Assembly: GCF_041380235.1 (NCBI RefSeq)
Contig: NZ_JBGIYY010000011.1
Coordinates: 62,001-126,000, forward strand
From: Glaciecola sp041380235
GTDB lineage: Bacteria; Pseudomonadota; Gammaproteobacteria; Enterobacterales; Alteromonadaceae
DNA length: 64,000 nucleotides
Direction: 5' to 3'
Shown: piece by piece, positions 37,095 through 45,762 of the stretch
Position numbering within the stretch: the stretch's first letter is position 1
How the letters are laid out: each line of letters opens with the position of its first letter
Program-made: the position numbers and the translations under genes
Notes under the pieces: model-generated
What the model saw: only the letters and a program-made list of their open reading frames with translations
Told to the model about the DNA's origin: nothing
Database searches by the model: none

Positions 37095-37871
37095 ATGCGT
37101 AATCTAGCTTTAATCTTATTTATGACCTTATTACTCTCAGGTTGTTTGAGCACTTATGTGCCCCCAATGCCGCCGCTTAAAACGGTGCCCAATCCAAAGT
37201 TAGGTTTGTATGTGAATGTGTCAAATACGCCAAAACATACTCATGTCGGCACTACGATATTTAATAATGACGTAAAAATGTATGACTATGACTGGCAAAT
37301 GCAAAGTCGTATTGTAGAGCTCGTAAGCAATAAGATTGAATCTACAACTCAATATGAAGTTGTCGATTTATCATTTTTAAGTCCTGATGAAATCAGCAAG
37401 CTCGATTTTGCGACGGTCAATGATAAACAGTGGAAATTAATTGAACAAAATGAAGATTTGCGACAAAAACTATTAGAACGTGGCATTACTGCAATTATGT
37501 CGATTGAAGAGACGCCGACGCTTGCACAACTAGCTTGTTCTCAATATGGCTGTACCGAGTTTTATTCGCAAGGCCATGGATTATTTACCCGCAGCTTTTT
37601 TGGTCTCGACACCTATATTGCTTCTGCAAGCTACATAATGACAGCCGAGTTACTTGACCCAGGCGTGGACTTGTTTATGTTTGAAACGCTAAGTGAATTC
37701 AGAGGTTTTCAGAAACGTCATATCATTCTTGATGATTTTGAGGATCCGAACGATTTTGAAAATATCACAGAAGAAGAGTTTCTGCCTGTTCGAGCGGCCA
37801 TAGATGACTATCTTATCGAGCTGACCACTACGATTAGTCAATTTTTAAACGGGGAGCTACCAAAGCCCTGA
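37095..37871 (+). CDS. Lipoprotein of unknown function
   Basis: I do not recognise this 258-residue protein. It begins with a lipoprotein signal (LALILFMTLLLSGC, Cys17). Its mixed alpha/beta body includes a helical patch around 95-130 and an acidic C-terminal part (DDFEDPNDFENITEEEF). Two cysteines (AQLACSQYGCTE) near residue 155 may form a disulfide. The pattern of an N-terminal strand-rich part with Tyr-Asp residues resembles small envelope-stress lipoproteins, but no family can be named. A GAGG ribosome site lies 7 bases before the ATG. Its short distance from the symporter gene (68 bases) allows cotranscription. Confidence 0.65.
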   Translation: MRNLALILFMTLLLSGCLSTYVPPMPPLKTVPNPKLGLYVNVSNTPKHTHVGTTIFNNDVKMYDYDWQMQSRIVELVSNKIESTTQYEVVDLSFLSPDEISKLDFATVNDKQWKLIEQNEDLRQKLLERGITAIMSIEETPTLAQLACSQYGCTEFYSQGHGLFTRSFFGLDTYIASASYIMTAELLDPGVDLFMFETLSEFRGFQKRHIILDDFEDPNDFENITEEEFLPVRAAIDDYLIELTTTISQFLNGELPKP

Positions 37872-37966
37872 TTGAATAAGCAAGCGGCTTTTGAGCTATA
37901 CGAGCGCTTGTTAAGTAACAATGACAGCTCGGTAAGAACTTTGCGTGAATAAAAAAAGTGGGAATT

Positions 37967-39118
37967 ATGACAACTGACACAATCGACAATGAAGAAATTC
38001 AAATGTTTCGCGACATGGTGCTGCGGTTTTTAAAGCAAGAAATTATTCCGCATTACGATACTTGGGAGGCCAACCATCACATGCCTAGAGAGGTGTGGAA
38101 TACCCTTGGCAGTGCGGGCATTTTATTAGTCGACATGCCTGAAAAATATGGCGCTGCGGGCGCAAGTTTCGATGTCTGTCAGATGATTCAAGAAGAAATG
38201 TGCCGTCTTGGTCTGCACGGATTAGCTACGGGCTACAACATTCACGCGAATATTATCGCGCCTTACATCCTTAACATTGCCACAGAAGCACAAAAAGACC
38301 GCTGGCTGCCGCCAATGACGTCGGGGGAGGTGTTAACCGCCTTAGCCATGACCGAGCCCGGTGCAGGCAGCGATGTAGCAAACATGCGAAGCAATGCTGT
38401 CAAAACCGACGACGGTTATATTTTGAATGGATCTAAAACATTCATAACCAACGGCAATATGGCCGACATGATCATCGTATGCGCCAAAACCGATCCGCAG
38501 GCGGGTGCGAAGGGTATCTCCCTGTTTTTAGTGGATACCTCATTACCGGGTTTTTCGACAGGCAAACCTATTCACAAAATTGGCCAGCATAGCAGCGACA
38601 CCGGAGAGTTATTTTTTGAAAATATGTTGTTACCCCATGATGCCTTATTGGGCCAAGAGGGTATGGGCTTTGTGTATCTTATGCAGGAGCTACCAAGAGA
38701 ACGATTAGGTTGTGCAGTGCAGGCTATTGGTCATGCACAAGGCGCGTTGGATTTAACCGTCGATTACGTTACCCAGCGCAAGGCTTTTGGTCAGTCGGTG
38801 AGTCAGTTTCAAAACACTCGCTTTAAATTAGCGCAGTGCCAAACCGAGCTTGAGCTGTGTCGGGCGATGCTTGAAAAGCACATGGGTAAATACAAGCAAG
38901 ACAAAATGACCGTCACCGATGCAGCCATGTTAAAACTCGCCGCTACCGAAATGCAGTTAACGATGGTCAATGAATGCTTACAGCTGTTTGGTGGATACGG
39001 TTATACCGATGAGTATCCGATTTCACGCTTTTACCGAGATGCGCGCGTACAAACCATCTATGCAGGTAGCTCTGAAATCATGAAAGAGGTGATTGCCCGA
39101 GGCATTTTAGGGCGTTAA
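37967..39118 (+). CDS. Acyl-CoA dehydrogenase
   Basis: The 383-residue flavoprotein has the complete ACAD pattern: an N-terminal helical domain, LTALAMTEPGAGSDVANM (about 125-140, flavin/substrate strand), GSKTFITNG, ERLGCAVQAIGHAQGALDLTVDYVTQRKAFGQ (from about 245), and LQLFGGYGYTDEYPISRFYRDAR near the end. The place of the short- and medium-chain catalytic Glu reads IYAGSSEIMK, so the base is probably on the preceding helix as in long-chain and isovaleryl-CoA enzymes. The ATG at 37967 is chosen over the GTG at 37958, which overlaps the likely ribosome site. It probably acts in fatty-acid or branched amino-acid breakdown. It ends 26 bases from the convergent Cache-protein gene. Confidence 0.9.
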   Translation: MTTDTIDNEEIQMFRDMVLRFLKQEIIPHYDTWEANHHMPREVWNTLGSAGILLVDMPEKYGAAGASFDVCQMIQEEMCRLGLHGLATGYNIHANIIAPYILNIATEAQKDRWLPPMTSGEVLTALAMTEPGAGSDVANMRSNAVKTDDGYILNGSKTFITNGNMADMIIVCAKTDPQAGAKGISLFLVDTSLPGFSTGKPIHKIGQHSSDTGELFFENMLLPHDALLGQEGMGFVYLMQELPRERLGCAVQAIGHAQGALDLTVDYVTQRKAFGQSVSQFQNTRFKLAQCQTELELCRAMLEKHMGKYKQDKMTVTDAAMLKLAATEMQLTMVNECLQLFGGYGYTDEYPISRFYRDARVQTIYAGSSEIMKEVIARGILGR

Positions 39119-39144
39119 TAATCGCATCATGGTTGATTTCAGTT

Positions 39145-42100
39145 TTATTCTGGCGGCGGTGCTGACGCTCCCCTGAAAAAGCTCAGATTTCTCATCAGTG
39201 ACGGTATAAGGCCAAGTGAAGCAGTCACCGCAGCAATAATCGACTGGAGAGATTGGCCGGTGCTAACGACTATCATCACAGCGAGCACCATAATGGCCAC
39301 TAACACAGGGATACGAATATACTGCCACGAGCTGACATTCACCTCGGCTAGCCATTGTGAGAATCTATCTTCACTTTCTGCGGTTAACACAAAGCGTCTA
39401 AAGCTTTCGTTAACGATAAACCATCCGCAGTCTCTATAAATATAGCCTCGTCGCAATAACTGCTCAAGGGTTACCACGCTGCTTGGGTTTAGGGTGGCAC
39501 CCATGGCCAGTTGAAACAATAAAATGCGTTCGTCGAGGGTGCACTGCGCCCATTTTTGTCGGTATATTGCTCCTGCATGTGAGCTGAAAAAATCAATGAT
39601 TTGATCGTGTTTCCAATGCGCTTCGATATGTGAGAGCTGCTCTGAGTACATGCTTTTGAACAGATTCTCGACTTTGTGTAGTTGAAACCACCCTTTGCTC
39701 TCAAACTGCAGAACGTCTAGCGCATTAGCATTAACCGCTAACCTAGATTTGATGGGGGGCGTCCAATCGTAAAGCTTGGTGTATTCGGCGATCAGTGTCG
39801 ACCAAGTTAAGACTTCGTTTACATCAGCATATTCAGTTTCGGGTACGTCAGGATAGGCCTTTTGATTACATAAGCGAAACAGCGGTGACACTTCGCATAA
39901 AAACACCACGCTTAGGTAGGGTAATCGATGAATCTCTTGGAGCAGAGATTGCGCTAATATTCGCTCAGATGATTTAAATGCAAGTCGCTCTAAACCTTTG
40001 AGTACCAATACCAAAGGCTGCATGACTAGCGGTTGGCCATTTTTGTTATTGCCGTTTGCTTGAAATGCCTTGAGTCGATTCAGTAACAAAAATTTGCCGT
40101 TATGTTGTATGAGCGCCTGGCTGACATCGATGGCTTGATTTTTAAACACAGTTAAGCCGCTGGCTTGCTCTATCTGTGCAACGGCCAGCGCTTCGTTAGT
40201 ACGCAGCAGTAAAACTTTAAAAGGTGCGCCCTGTGCTGATAACTCCCTGATTCTCGCCTGCCACTCGCGATTTTCACCGCCACTTGGCAACATAAAATTA
40301 TCGGGAATGTGCTCGCCCATCATCCTCTGTACAATCATTTTTTTGCAAAACTTGTATGTGATGATTAGCGTGAGGATCATTGAAAACAGCACCAACAGAG
40401 GTCGGTTTTCTACGGCTTCTTGCAAAAATTTATTGCCATCGTAGGCTAACATGCTGTTTTTAGTATTTAGCTGTGCGAACTGAAATAAGTCTTGATTTAA
40501 GCTTGCGCCAAAGGCTTGCTGACGCATCAGTGCATTGACCATTGCATCCACGCAGATTACATTTTTTGCAGTATCTTGAGGCCCACAACCGCCTTTGGCT
40601 TTTGTATCTTGCTCGACCTTCTCAATAAAACTCGCATTCACGCCGCCCTTGCTCTTTAAAACGGGCAGCAATATTGCGTCAGAATTCAAGTTAACTGAAT
40701 GTTCGAGCTCGGGACGAATCAAACGAAGGTAGTCTAGGCGTTTTTGTTCATACTCAGAAATACGTTGTGCAATATGCTCTGATTCCTGATGCGCTTGAAA
40801 ACTTAATAAGTAATGATTACTTGAATTTATTAGCATAGCAGCAGGCACTACAGCAAAGAACCACAGCAGAGATGCCATATAAGCAACAAAACTAAAGCTA
40901 AAGCGGGTATGTTCAGCAGCAGGTTGAAATAGAGAAATACTCAACACGTTTTGATACCAGCTATACAGTCGCGATTCTGACCATCGCTTTGCAAACAAAT
41001 TAGAATGCGCAGCGATGTACACTAGCCCGCCTAAGGCCAAAATGCTCAATGCAGCAGCAGTGTAGATTAAACTAACATCATCATAATTGATACTGTATTG
41101 ACTGTAAGTTAGCTTGCCAATAATTGCGCCGCCAATAAACAGTAAAACGAAAGAACTAATTGGATGCGACCAAAATATTGCTCTGCTAGGCAACACCCCT
41201 ATTTTATTGCAGATTATTAATAGCAGCATGGATGCAAAAAATGCCCAGATAGCGACTCTAAGACTTAAATCGATGAGCGATGACATCAACAGTAATAAGC
41301 AGATCGTAGCCGCAAAAATAAGCACTGCAGTTGCGCCAAAATTGACCCTGTGGTATCGCTGAGTGTGGTCTTTGTCTCGCACGCTTTCAGGTTTTAACAC
41401 TCTAAAGGATAAGATATTCGACCAAATCAGTTGATTACTAATGAAGCGATTCCATAACAGCAATACCAGCATAAGCTGCACGAACAGAACTACCGCGACG
41501 AGCAGCATCCATAAATTATGTTCACTTATGTCATCCACATTCACAAACACAACAACATGCCAAGGTACTTGCTCAGATAGTGGACTTGCTACAAACAGGT
41601 GTTCAGCATTCCGATAAACGGTATTAAATGAGACGCTATCAAGCATGTTGACTTGGCTGTTCTTTGCGATGAGCGAGCGGATATGCTCTTCGTTATTTGT
41701 TTCCACCAGAATATTTTCAAGTAAAGCTCTGGATTCGTCAGAATGATATAACACCTCACCATCGTCATTAAATACCGCATAGCCAAAGCCCTTTGGCATG
41801 ATCCGCTCAAAAAAGGTATTCATTTTCACACTCAAACTAACCACATTGCGTTTGTCTGTGTCTAAGCTCGTGCTGGTGTAGTCGGCGTATGCAAATTGGG
41901 TGGAGAGTCGGGCATCACTTACGTTTTTAATGCGTTGGACATACAGACCATTAGCACAATTATCGCGCGCGTCGTCGCGAGCAAACCAAAGTTGGCAGGT
42001 AATTGCCATTTTAAAATATGCGCGGTGATTCAAAGAAAAGTCTGTAAAGTTATAAGAGGACTCAGAAATGCGCAGTATTGGCAGCCGCGTTGGATTAGTC

Positions 42101-43602
42101 GCAGGCTTACCAAAAAGGGTATCATCTGACAGAGCAATTAAGCCCTGATGATTTAATTTAAATGCACTCTCAGCAAAGATTGAACCAATCTGTTGCTCCG
42201 ATAAATAATGCTTAGGCGTGTATACAAGCTCAACACCGGTTTGGTTAACCGACCAAACATCTTTGACATCTTTACCACGAAGTTCATTGGGTGGGACCGT
42301 AACAAAGGTGGTAGATAAGTCGTCTAATACACAAATAATCTCAAACTTTTGAGTCTGACTTTTATTTTTGTCGCCAGCAAACCTACAGGCACCGTCGGTC
42401 ACTGATAAATTGTTTTCAATACTATTGATCAGTGGAGCATCTAATTGAGAGTCTACATTTTCTTTTAGCGCCGTCACTTTTTGAAGTTCGTCTGCAAACT
42501 CGGTGATGATGGTTTGTAACTGAAATTCTGCTTGCGCTTTTTTTGTATCAACTAAATGCGAAAAGAACAACTGATGGTTAACCGTAATGGCTAACATGCC
42601 CAGTAACAGCACGCACCCAGTAAAGAACAAGCTAATGTCGGTTTTCGTAAAGTGTGAGCGTGAACTGGTAAAGCGAGTTTTGAGGATTGGGATCAGCGCA
42701 CTCAGAATGAGTAATGAAATGAATATCCAAAGTCCTATACCGGGCGAGACCGATAATTTTGCAATTTGCATCTCGGTTAGTGGCGCCATGCCTAATAAAT
42801 AGTAGGTTACCGTTTCTTGGTTGCGTAACGATAGGGTGATGGGCTGAACAAAGATGCGATAGCCGATACCCGCGATTTGCTTGTCTAAGGTGCCACTAAA
42901 GGCTGGGAGGCCTTTTTCTTCAGGCTCAGCAGTTTGCTTGTTGTAAAGTTCATGGAGTAGTTTTTCAACAGAATGAAATTCAAGATCAGCTGCATAAGTC
43001 GAGTTTTCTAAGTAGACTTTTTTAGCAACTAGTTGCCCCTGACCGTCAGACAAGATAACAATTGGAAATGACAATAGCTTTTCTGGGAGAAGGTCTGCGG
43101 TATTGACTTGTATAGCATGGCGCTTTGTAGATTTGTTTGTGTCATTATCTGCGCAATTACCGTTATTGTTAGTTGGTGGGCCAATATAAACGGTTCTAAA
43201 GTCGGGAGTAGTGAATACCCCAGCATGACACGAAATCGTCCCCACTCCTTCTGCTGTTGGGCTATGCCTTAGTAGCGTTTTCTCATCCGTAGTGGTTTGC
43301 AGACGAGCGAGTGCCGGCGTGTTTCTTGCCCGGTTGACTACATCATTTAAATTATTAATCGACGAGCCTGCATCACGACGCTGCAGCAGGTCGGTAATGG
43401 TTTTACCTAAACGAGAGAACTGCTCAATCGAACTTCCTACACTATGAGCGACAGTGTTTAGCTCACGAAAGTGAAGTTGATTTTGATAGTCTTCATTTTT
43501 TTGTATTTTAAAAATGTAAACAGCGCTTGAGACAATAATGACTAAAACTAACACAATCGAAAATACGATGAGATTTGAAAAACGCTTTTTCTGAGGTGAC
43601 AT
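39145..43602 (-). CDS. Giant membrane sensor-like protein: two Cache-like domains, membrane core, degenerate ATPase-like domain
   Basis: I do not recognise this 1485-residue protein as a whole. A membrane helix (about 12-31) is followed by a periplasmic domain (about 35-285) and two helices (about 288-345). A second periplasmic domain (about 350-705) includes FGYAVFNDDGEVLYHSDES, typical of dCache folds. Then come about ten membrane helices with a further periplasmic stretch (about 950-1090). A cytosolic domain (about 1130-1420) shows a Walker-B-like LVLVLKGLERLA and a sensor-1-like LSVVFLCEVSPLF but no P-loop, followed by a winged-helix-like segment and two C-terminal helices. It may be a receptor whose ATPase has lost catalysis. 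It is divergent from the ToxR/CadC-like regulator gene. Confidence 0.7.
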   Translation of the reverse strand: MSPQKKRFSNLIVFSIVLVLVIIVSSAVYIFKIQKNEDYQNQLHFRELNTVAHSVGSSIEQFSRLGKTITDLLQRRDAGSSINNLNDVVNRARNTPALARLQTTTDEKTLLRHSPTAEGVGTISCHAGVFTTPDFRTVYIGPPTNNNGNCADNDTNKSTKRHAIQVNTADLLPEKLLSFPIVILSDGQGQLVAKKVYLENSTYAADLEFHSVEKLLHELYNKQTAEPEEKGLPAFSGTLDKQIAGIGYRIFVQPITLSLRNQETVTYYLLGMAPLTEMQIAKLSVSPGIGLWIFISLLILSALIPILKTRFTSSRSHFTKTDISLFFTGCVLLLGMLAITVNHQLFFSHLVDTKKAQAEFQLQTIITEFADELQKVTALKENVDSQLDAPLINSIENNLSVTDGACRFAGDKNKSQTQKFEIICVLDDLSTTFVTVPPNELRGKDVKDVWSVNQTGVELVYTPKHYLSEQQIGSIFAESAFKLNHQGLIALSDDTLFGKPATNPTRLPILRISESSYNFTDFSLNHRAYFKMAITCQLWFARDDARDNCANGLYVQRIKNVSDARLSTQFAYADYTSTSLDTDKRNVVSLSVKMNTFFERIMPKGFGYAVFNDDGEVLYHSDESRALLENILVETNNEEHIRSLIAKNSQVNMLDSVSFNTVYRNAEHLFVASPLSEQVPWHVVVFVNVDDISEHNLWMLLVAVVLFVQLMLVLLLWNRFISNQLIWSNILSFRVLKPESVRDKDHTQRYHRVNFGATAVLIFAATICLLLLMSSLIDLSLRVAIWAFFASMLLLIICNKIGVLPSRAIFWSHPISSFVLLFIGGAIIGKLTYSQYSINYDDVSLIYTAAALSILALGGLVYIAAHSNLFAKRWSESRLYSWYQNVLSISLFQPAAEHTRFSFSFVAYMASLLWFFAVVPAAMLINSSNHYLLSFQAHQESEHIAQRISEYEQKRLDYLRLIRPELEHSVNLNSDAILLPVLKSKGGVNASFIEKVEQDTKAKGGCGPQDTAKNVICVDAMVNALMRQQAFGASLNQDLFQFAQLNTKNSMLAYDGNKFLQEAVENRPLLVLFSMILTLIITYKFCKKMIVQRMMGEHIPDNFMLPSGGENREWQARIRELSAQGAPFKVLLLRTNEALAVAQIEQASGLTVFKNQAIDVSQALIQHNGKFLLLNRLKAFQANGNNKNGQPLVMQPLVLVLKGLERLAFKSSERILAQSLLQEIHRLPYLSVVFLCEVSPLFRLCNQKAYPDVPETEYADVNEVLTWSTLIAEYTKLYDWTPPIKSRLAVNANALDVLQFESKGWFQLHKVENLFKSMYSEQLSHIEAHWKHDQIIDFFSSHAGAIYRQKWAQCTLDERILLFQLAMGATLNPSSVVTLEQLLRRGYIYRDCGWFIVNESFRRFVLTAESEDRFSQWLAEVNVSSWQYIRIPVLVAIMVLAVMIVVSTGQSLQSIIAAVTASLGLIPSLMRNLSFFRGASAPPPE

Positions 43603-43769
43603 CCTCTGTACCTTTGTTAAGTTTCGTTTTCTATTTTTGATAGTAGCACTTGGTTAAAAATTACACAATGGACTGTGCTGTGCAGATCATAACAAGACTA
43701 AACGTATAGTAATCAATGCACTCACCGGGTTAATATGAGCCGCACAAGTACCAGTTAAAGGGCTAAGAA

Positions 43770-44825
43770 ATGCAGCAATATCGATTCGATGAATATGAAT
43801 TTAACGCCCGCTCGCGTGAGCTGCGCTATCAGGGCCAACTCTTCGCAACACGTCCTAAAACACTTAAATTACTTCATTATTTGATTGAGAACAGACAACG
43901 TTTAGTATCAAAATCTGACATTATGCAAGCGGTTTGGGGGACAGATGACGTTCGCGACTACTTACTATTTCAACTAATGAGCGAAATTCGAAAACTTCCA
44001 TCTAAGACCAAATTAGTGAGAACGCAGCCCAACGAAGGCTATCAATGGGTAGCGCCCACAACTATTACTAAACGAATCAATGCAAGGCAAAAACTCGTTG
44101 CTAGTATGATGCTCGGCGCGTGTTGCCTGTTAATTTATTTAGTGGTGCCACTCACTGCAACTGACACCAATCTTGCACAACGTTTACCGGCCTTTGAAGC
44201 ATTCAGCAAGGGCGTAGTCGCCTTAGAAACGGGTGAGCGCAAAAAGGCGATAGAATGGCTAGAATTTGCGTTGATAGAAAACCCTGAATCAACTGAGTTC
44301 AGGTTGTTTTTGGCCGATGCACTTTACCAAGACAAACAAACCGAAGCCTCACTTATTCAACTGCAGAAGATCCTTGGTAGTGCTGATTTAGATCCCTATA
44401 GCAAAATGACAGCAACTGACTTGCTCAGTCAAATAAGTCAACATCAGGGACGCTTAGATAGTTCTTGGTCTTACGCAATAAATACGCAAATATCGCTATA
44501 CCAGTCAAGATTAAATATCAGTCTGAATGAAGCCATTGGCCAATGCTCCGCTGAAATGATTGGCGAGCGGATTCGGATGTTAGAACAAATGCTAGTGCCA
44601 CAGTCTGGCATTCCTGTCGATAATACAGACTTCGCAAAGCATTCATTAGCGCCGCCAAACCTGAGAGTCGCCAGAGCTGAAATGCCCGAATTGAGCGAAG
44701 ATGTTTACAAAGAGCAATGTGAGCAACTTAAGGCCAAACCCATTAGCACATCATATTGTGCGCCTTCACCAACAAGTGAGTTATATGCGAATAGGCAACG
44801 GCATACGCTTTTATTTGTAGGTTAA
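43770..44825 (+). CDS. ToxR/CadC-like membrane transcriptional regulator
   Basis: The 351-residue protein has an N-terminal OmpR/PhoB-type winged helix (about 5-95: YEFNARSRELRYQGQ, RPKTLKLLHYLIENRQRLVSK, NEGYQWV). One membrane helix follows (about 108-130), and a periplasmic domain that starts with TPR-like helices (about 145-260). The periplasmic part holds three cysteines (IGQCSAE, KEQCEQL, TSYCAP). Such one-component regulators bind DNA from the membrane after sensing a periplasmic signal. It is divergent from the giant Cache-like protein (167-base gap) and followed by a DsbC-like protein gene; both are plausible targets. The AAGGG site lies 8 bases before the ATG. Confidence 0.85.
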   Translation: MQQYRFDEYEFNARSRELRYQGQLFATRPKTLKLLHYLIENRQRLVSKSDIMQAVWGTDDVRDYLLFQLMSEIRKLPSKTKLVRTQPNEGYQWVAPTTITKRINARQKLVASMMLGACCLLIYLVVPLTATDTNLAQRLPAFEAFSKGVVALETGERKKAIEWLEFALIENPESTEFRLFLADALYQDKQTEASLIQLQKILGSADLDPYSKMTATDLLSQISQHQGRLDSSWSYAINTQISLYQSRLNISLNEAIGQCSAEMIGERIRMLEQMLVPQSGIPVDNTDFAKHSLAPPNLRVARAEMPELSEDVYKEQCEQLKAKPISTSYCAPSPTSELYANRQRHTLLFVG

Positions 44826-44896
44826 GTGTATGAATTAAAGTTATTTATATTTTTTTATAGATGTTTTTAGTTTATTTATAGATGCTAGCTAAGACA

Positions 44897-44923
44897 CTCT
44901 TACTGCTTTACATGAGGTAAGAG
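44897..44923 (+). promoter_or_regulatory. Stem-loop covering the ribosome site of the DsbC-like gene
   Basis: CTCTTAC (44897-44903) pairs with GTAAGAG (44917-44923), with a 13-base loop. The GAGG ribosome site (44914-44917) sits at the loop-stem border, 9 bases from the ATG at 44927. The fold could lower translation until it is opened. It has no T-run, so it is not a terminator. Confidence 0.35.
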
Positions 44924-44926
44924 TAT

Positions 44927-45703
44927 ATGCAACAAAAGCATTCACGATTCTCGCTGATCAAGCCAAAGCGCTTAATAACATCCATCAAAAAATATGTGGT
45001 TATGAGCATAGGCGTAGCAGGTTTGATATTTTCGCCATTAAGCCTTACACAAGAAAACACTAGAAGTATCGTCAATACTAAACTGCAAAAGGTGTTTGGT
45101 GAACAAGGGTTTGTAGTAACACAACATGATGAAAAGCTGCTCGAAATAAGCGTGGGAGGTGAGTTTTATTATGCGACACCCGACGCCCGATACATCTTTG
45201 CGGGCACGGTATTTAATACCGACAGCATGCAGAATATCTCAGTGCTGCGCAAAAACAGATACCGAAAAGAGCATTTAGATTCACAGGCGAAGGATCGGTT
45301 TATCAGTTATCCGAGCAACAACGAAAAACATGTGGTAACTATCTTTACCGATATCGGCTGTCCATATTGTCGAAAGATGCACGAGTACATGGATGAATTT
45401 AATGCGCTCGGGATTACCATAAATTATGTCATGGTGCCTGGAGGAGGCAAAGGCTCAGCCAACTATCAAAAAACGATGTTAGCTATGTGTTCAAAGGACC
45501 CTGCCGAAGCCATTAACCAAGCTATGGCAAATAAAGCACTGTCAGAACAAAGCTGCACAGAAGAAGGTTTATTTGTTAAGCAAGAAGCGCTGATCGATGC
45601 ACTCAAAATTACGAATACACCGAGTATTGTGTTACCTAATGGCGAGCTTAGGTTGGGTCTAACAAGCCCTGCTCAATTGATGTCTTTTATTGAGCAGCAA
45701 TAA
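44927..45703 (+). CDS. DsbC-like periplasmic thiol:disulfide interchange protein
   Basis: The 258-residue protein has a signal region (about 20-42, ending LSLTQ). A short cystatin-like dimerisation domain follows (about 45-115, GGEFYYATPDARYIFAGTV), then a thioredoxin fold with the redox centre CPYC (Cys145, Cys148) in FTDIGCPYCRKMH and the cis-proline loop TNTPSIVLPNG. This is the DsbC layout of a disulfide isomerase in the periplasm; size and order agree. Two further cysteines (LAMCSKDPAE, EQSCTEE) match the second pair of DsbC proteins. The gene follows the ToxR/CadC-like regulator, whose periplasmic part contains cysteines, so a redox link is conceivable. E. coli DsbC is 236 residues; the extra length is N-terminal. 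Confidence 0.85.
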   Translation: MQQKHSRFSLIKPKRLITSIKKYVVMSIGVAGLIFSPLSLTQENTRSIVNTKLQKVFGEQGFVVTQHDEKLLEISVGGEFYYATPDARYIFAGTVFNTDSMQNISVLRKNRYRKEHLDSQAKDRFISYPSNNEKHVVTIFTDIGCPYCRKMHEYMDEFNALGITINYVMVPGGGKGSANYQKTMLAMCSKDPAEAINQAMANKALSEQSCTEEGLFVKQEALIDALKITNTPSIVLPNGELRLGLTSPAQLMSFIEQQ

Positions 45704-45710
45704 AGTTTAC

Positions 45711-45741
45711 AAAGGCAAAAGCTTTTTAGCTTTTTGCCTTT
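45711..45741. terminator. Bidirectional terminator between the DsbC-like and GH36 genes
   Basis: AAAGGCAAAAGCT pairs with AGCTTTTTGCCTTT (one bulged base). The A-rich and T-rich arms let the hairpin end transcripts from both convergent genes. Confidence 0.7.
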
Positions 45742-45762
45742 GATGACGGTTGGTATATGTAC

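Noticed and set aside
37861..37920. CAAGCG/CGCTTG hairpin after the unknown lipoprotein as terminator
   Set aside because: Only six base pairs with an 18-base loop and no T-run.
39145..43602. Active STAND or AAA ATPase in the 1485-residue protein
   Set aside because: Walker-B-like and sensor-like strands are visible but no GxxxxGK(S/T) loop occurs in the cytosolic part.
44826..44880. Repeat TTTATAGATG twice as a regulatory direct repeat
   Set aside because: Short, AT-rich and without a third copy; likely chance in this composition.
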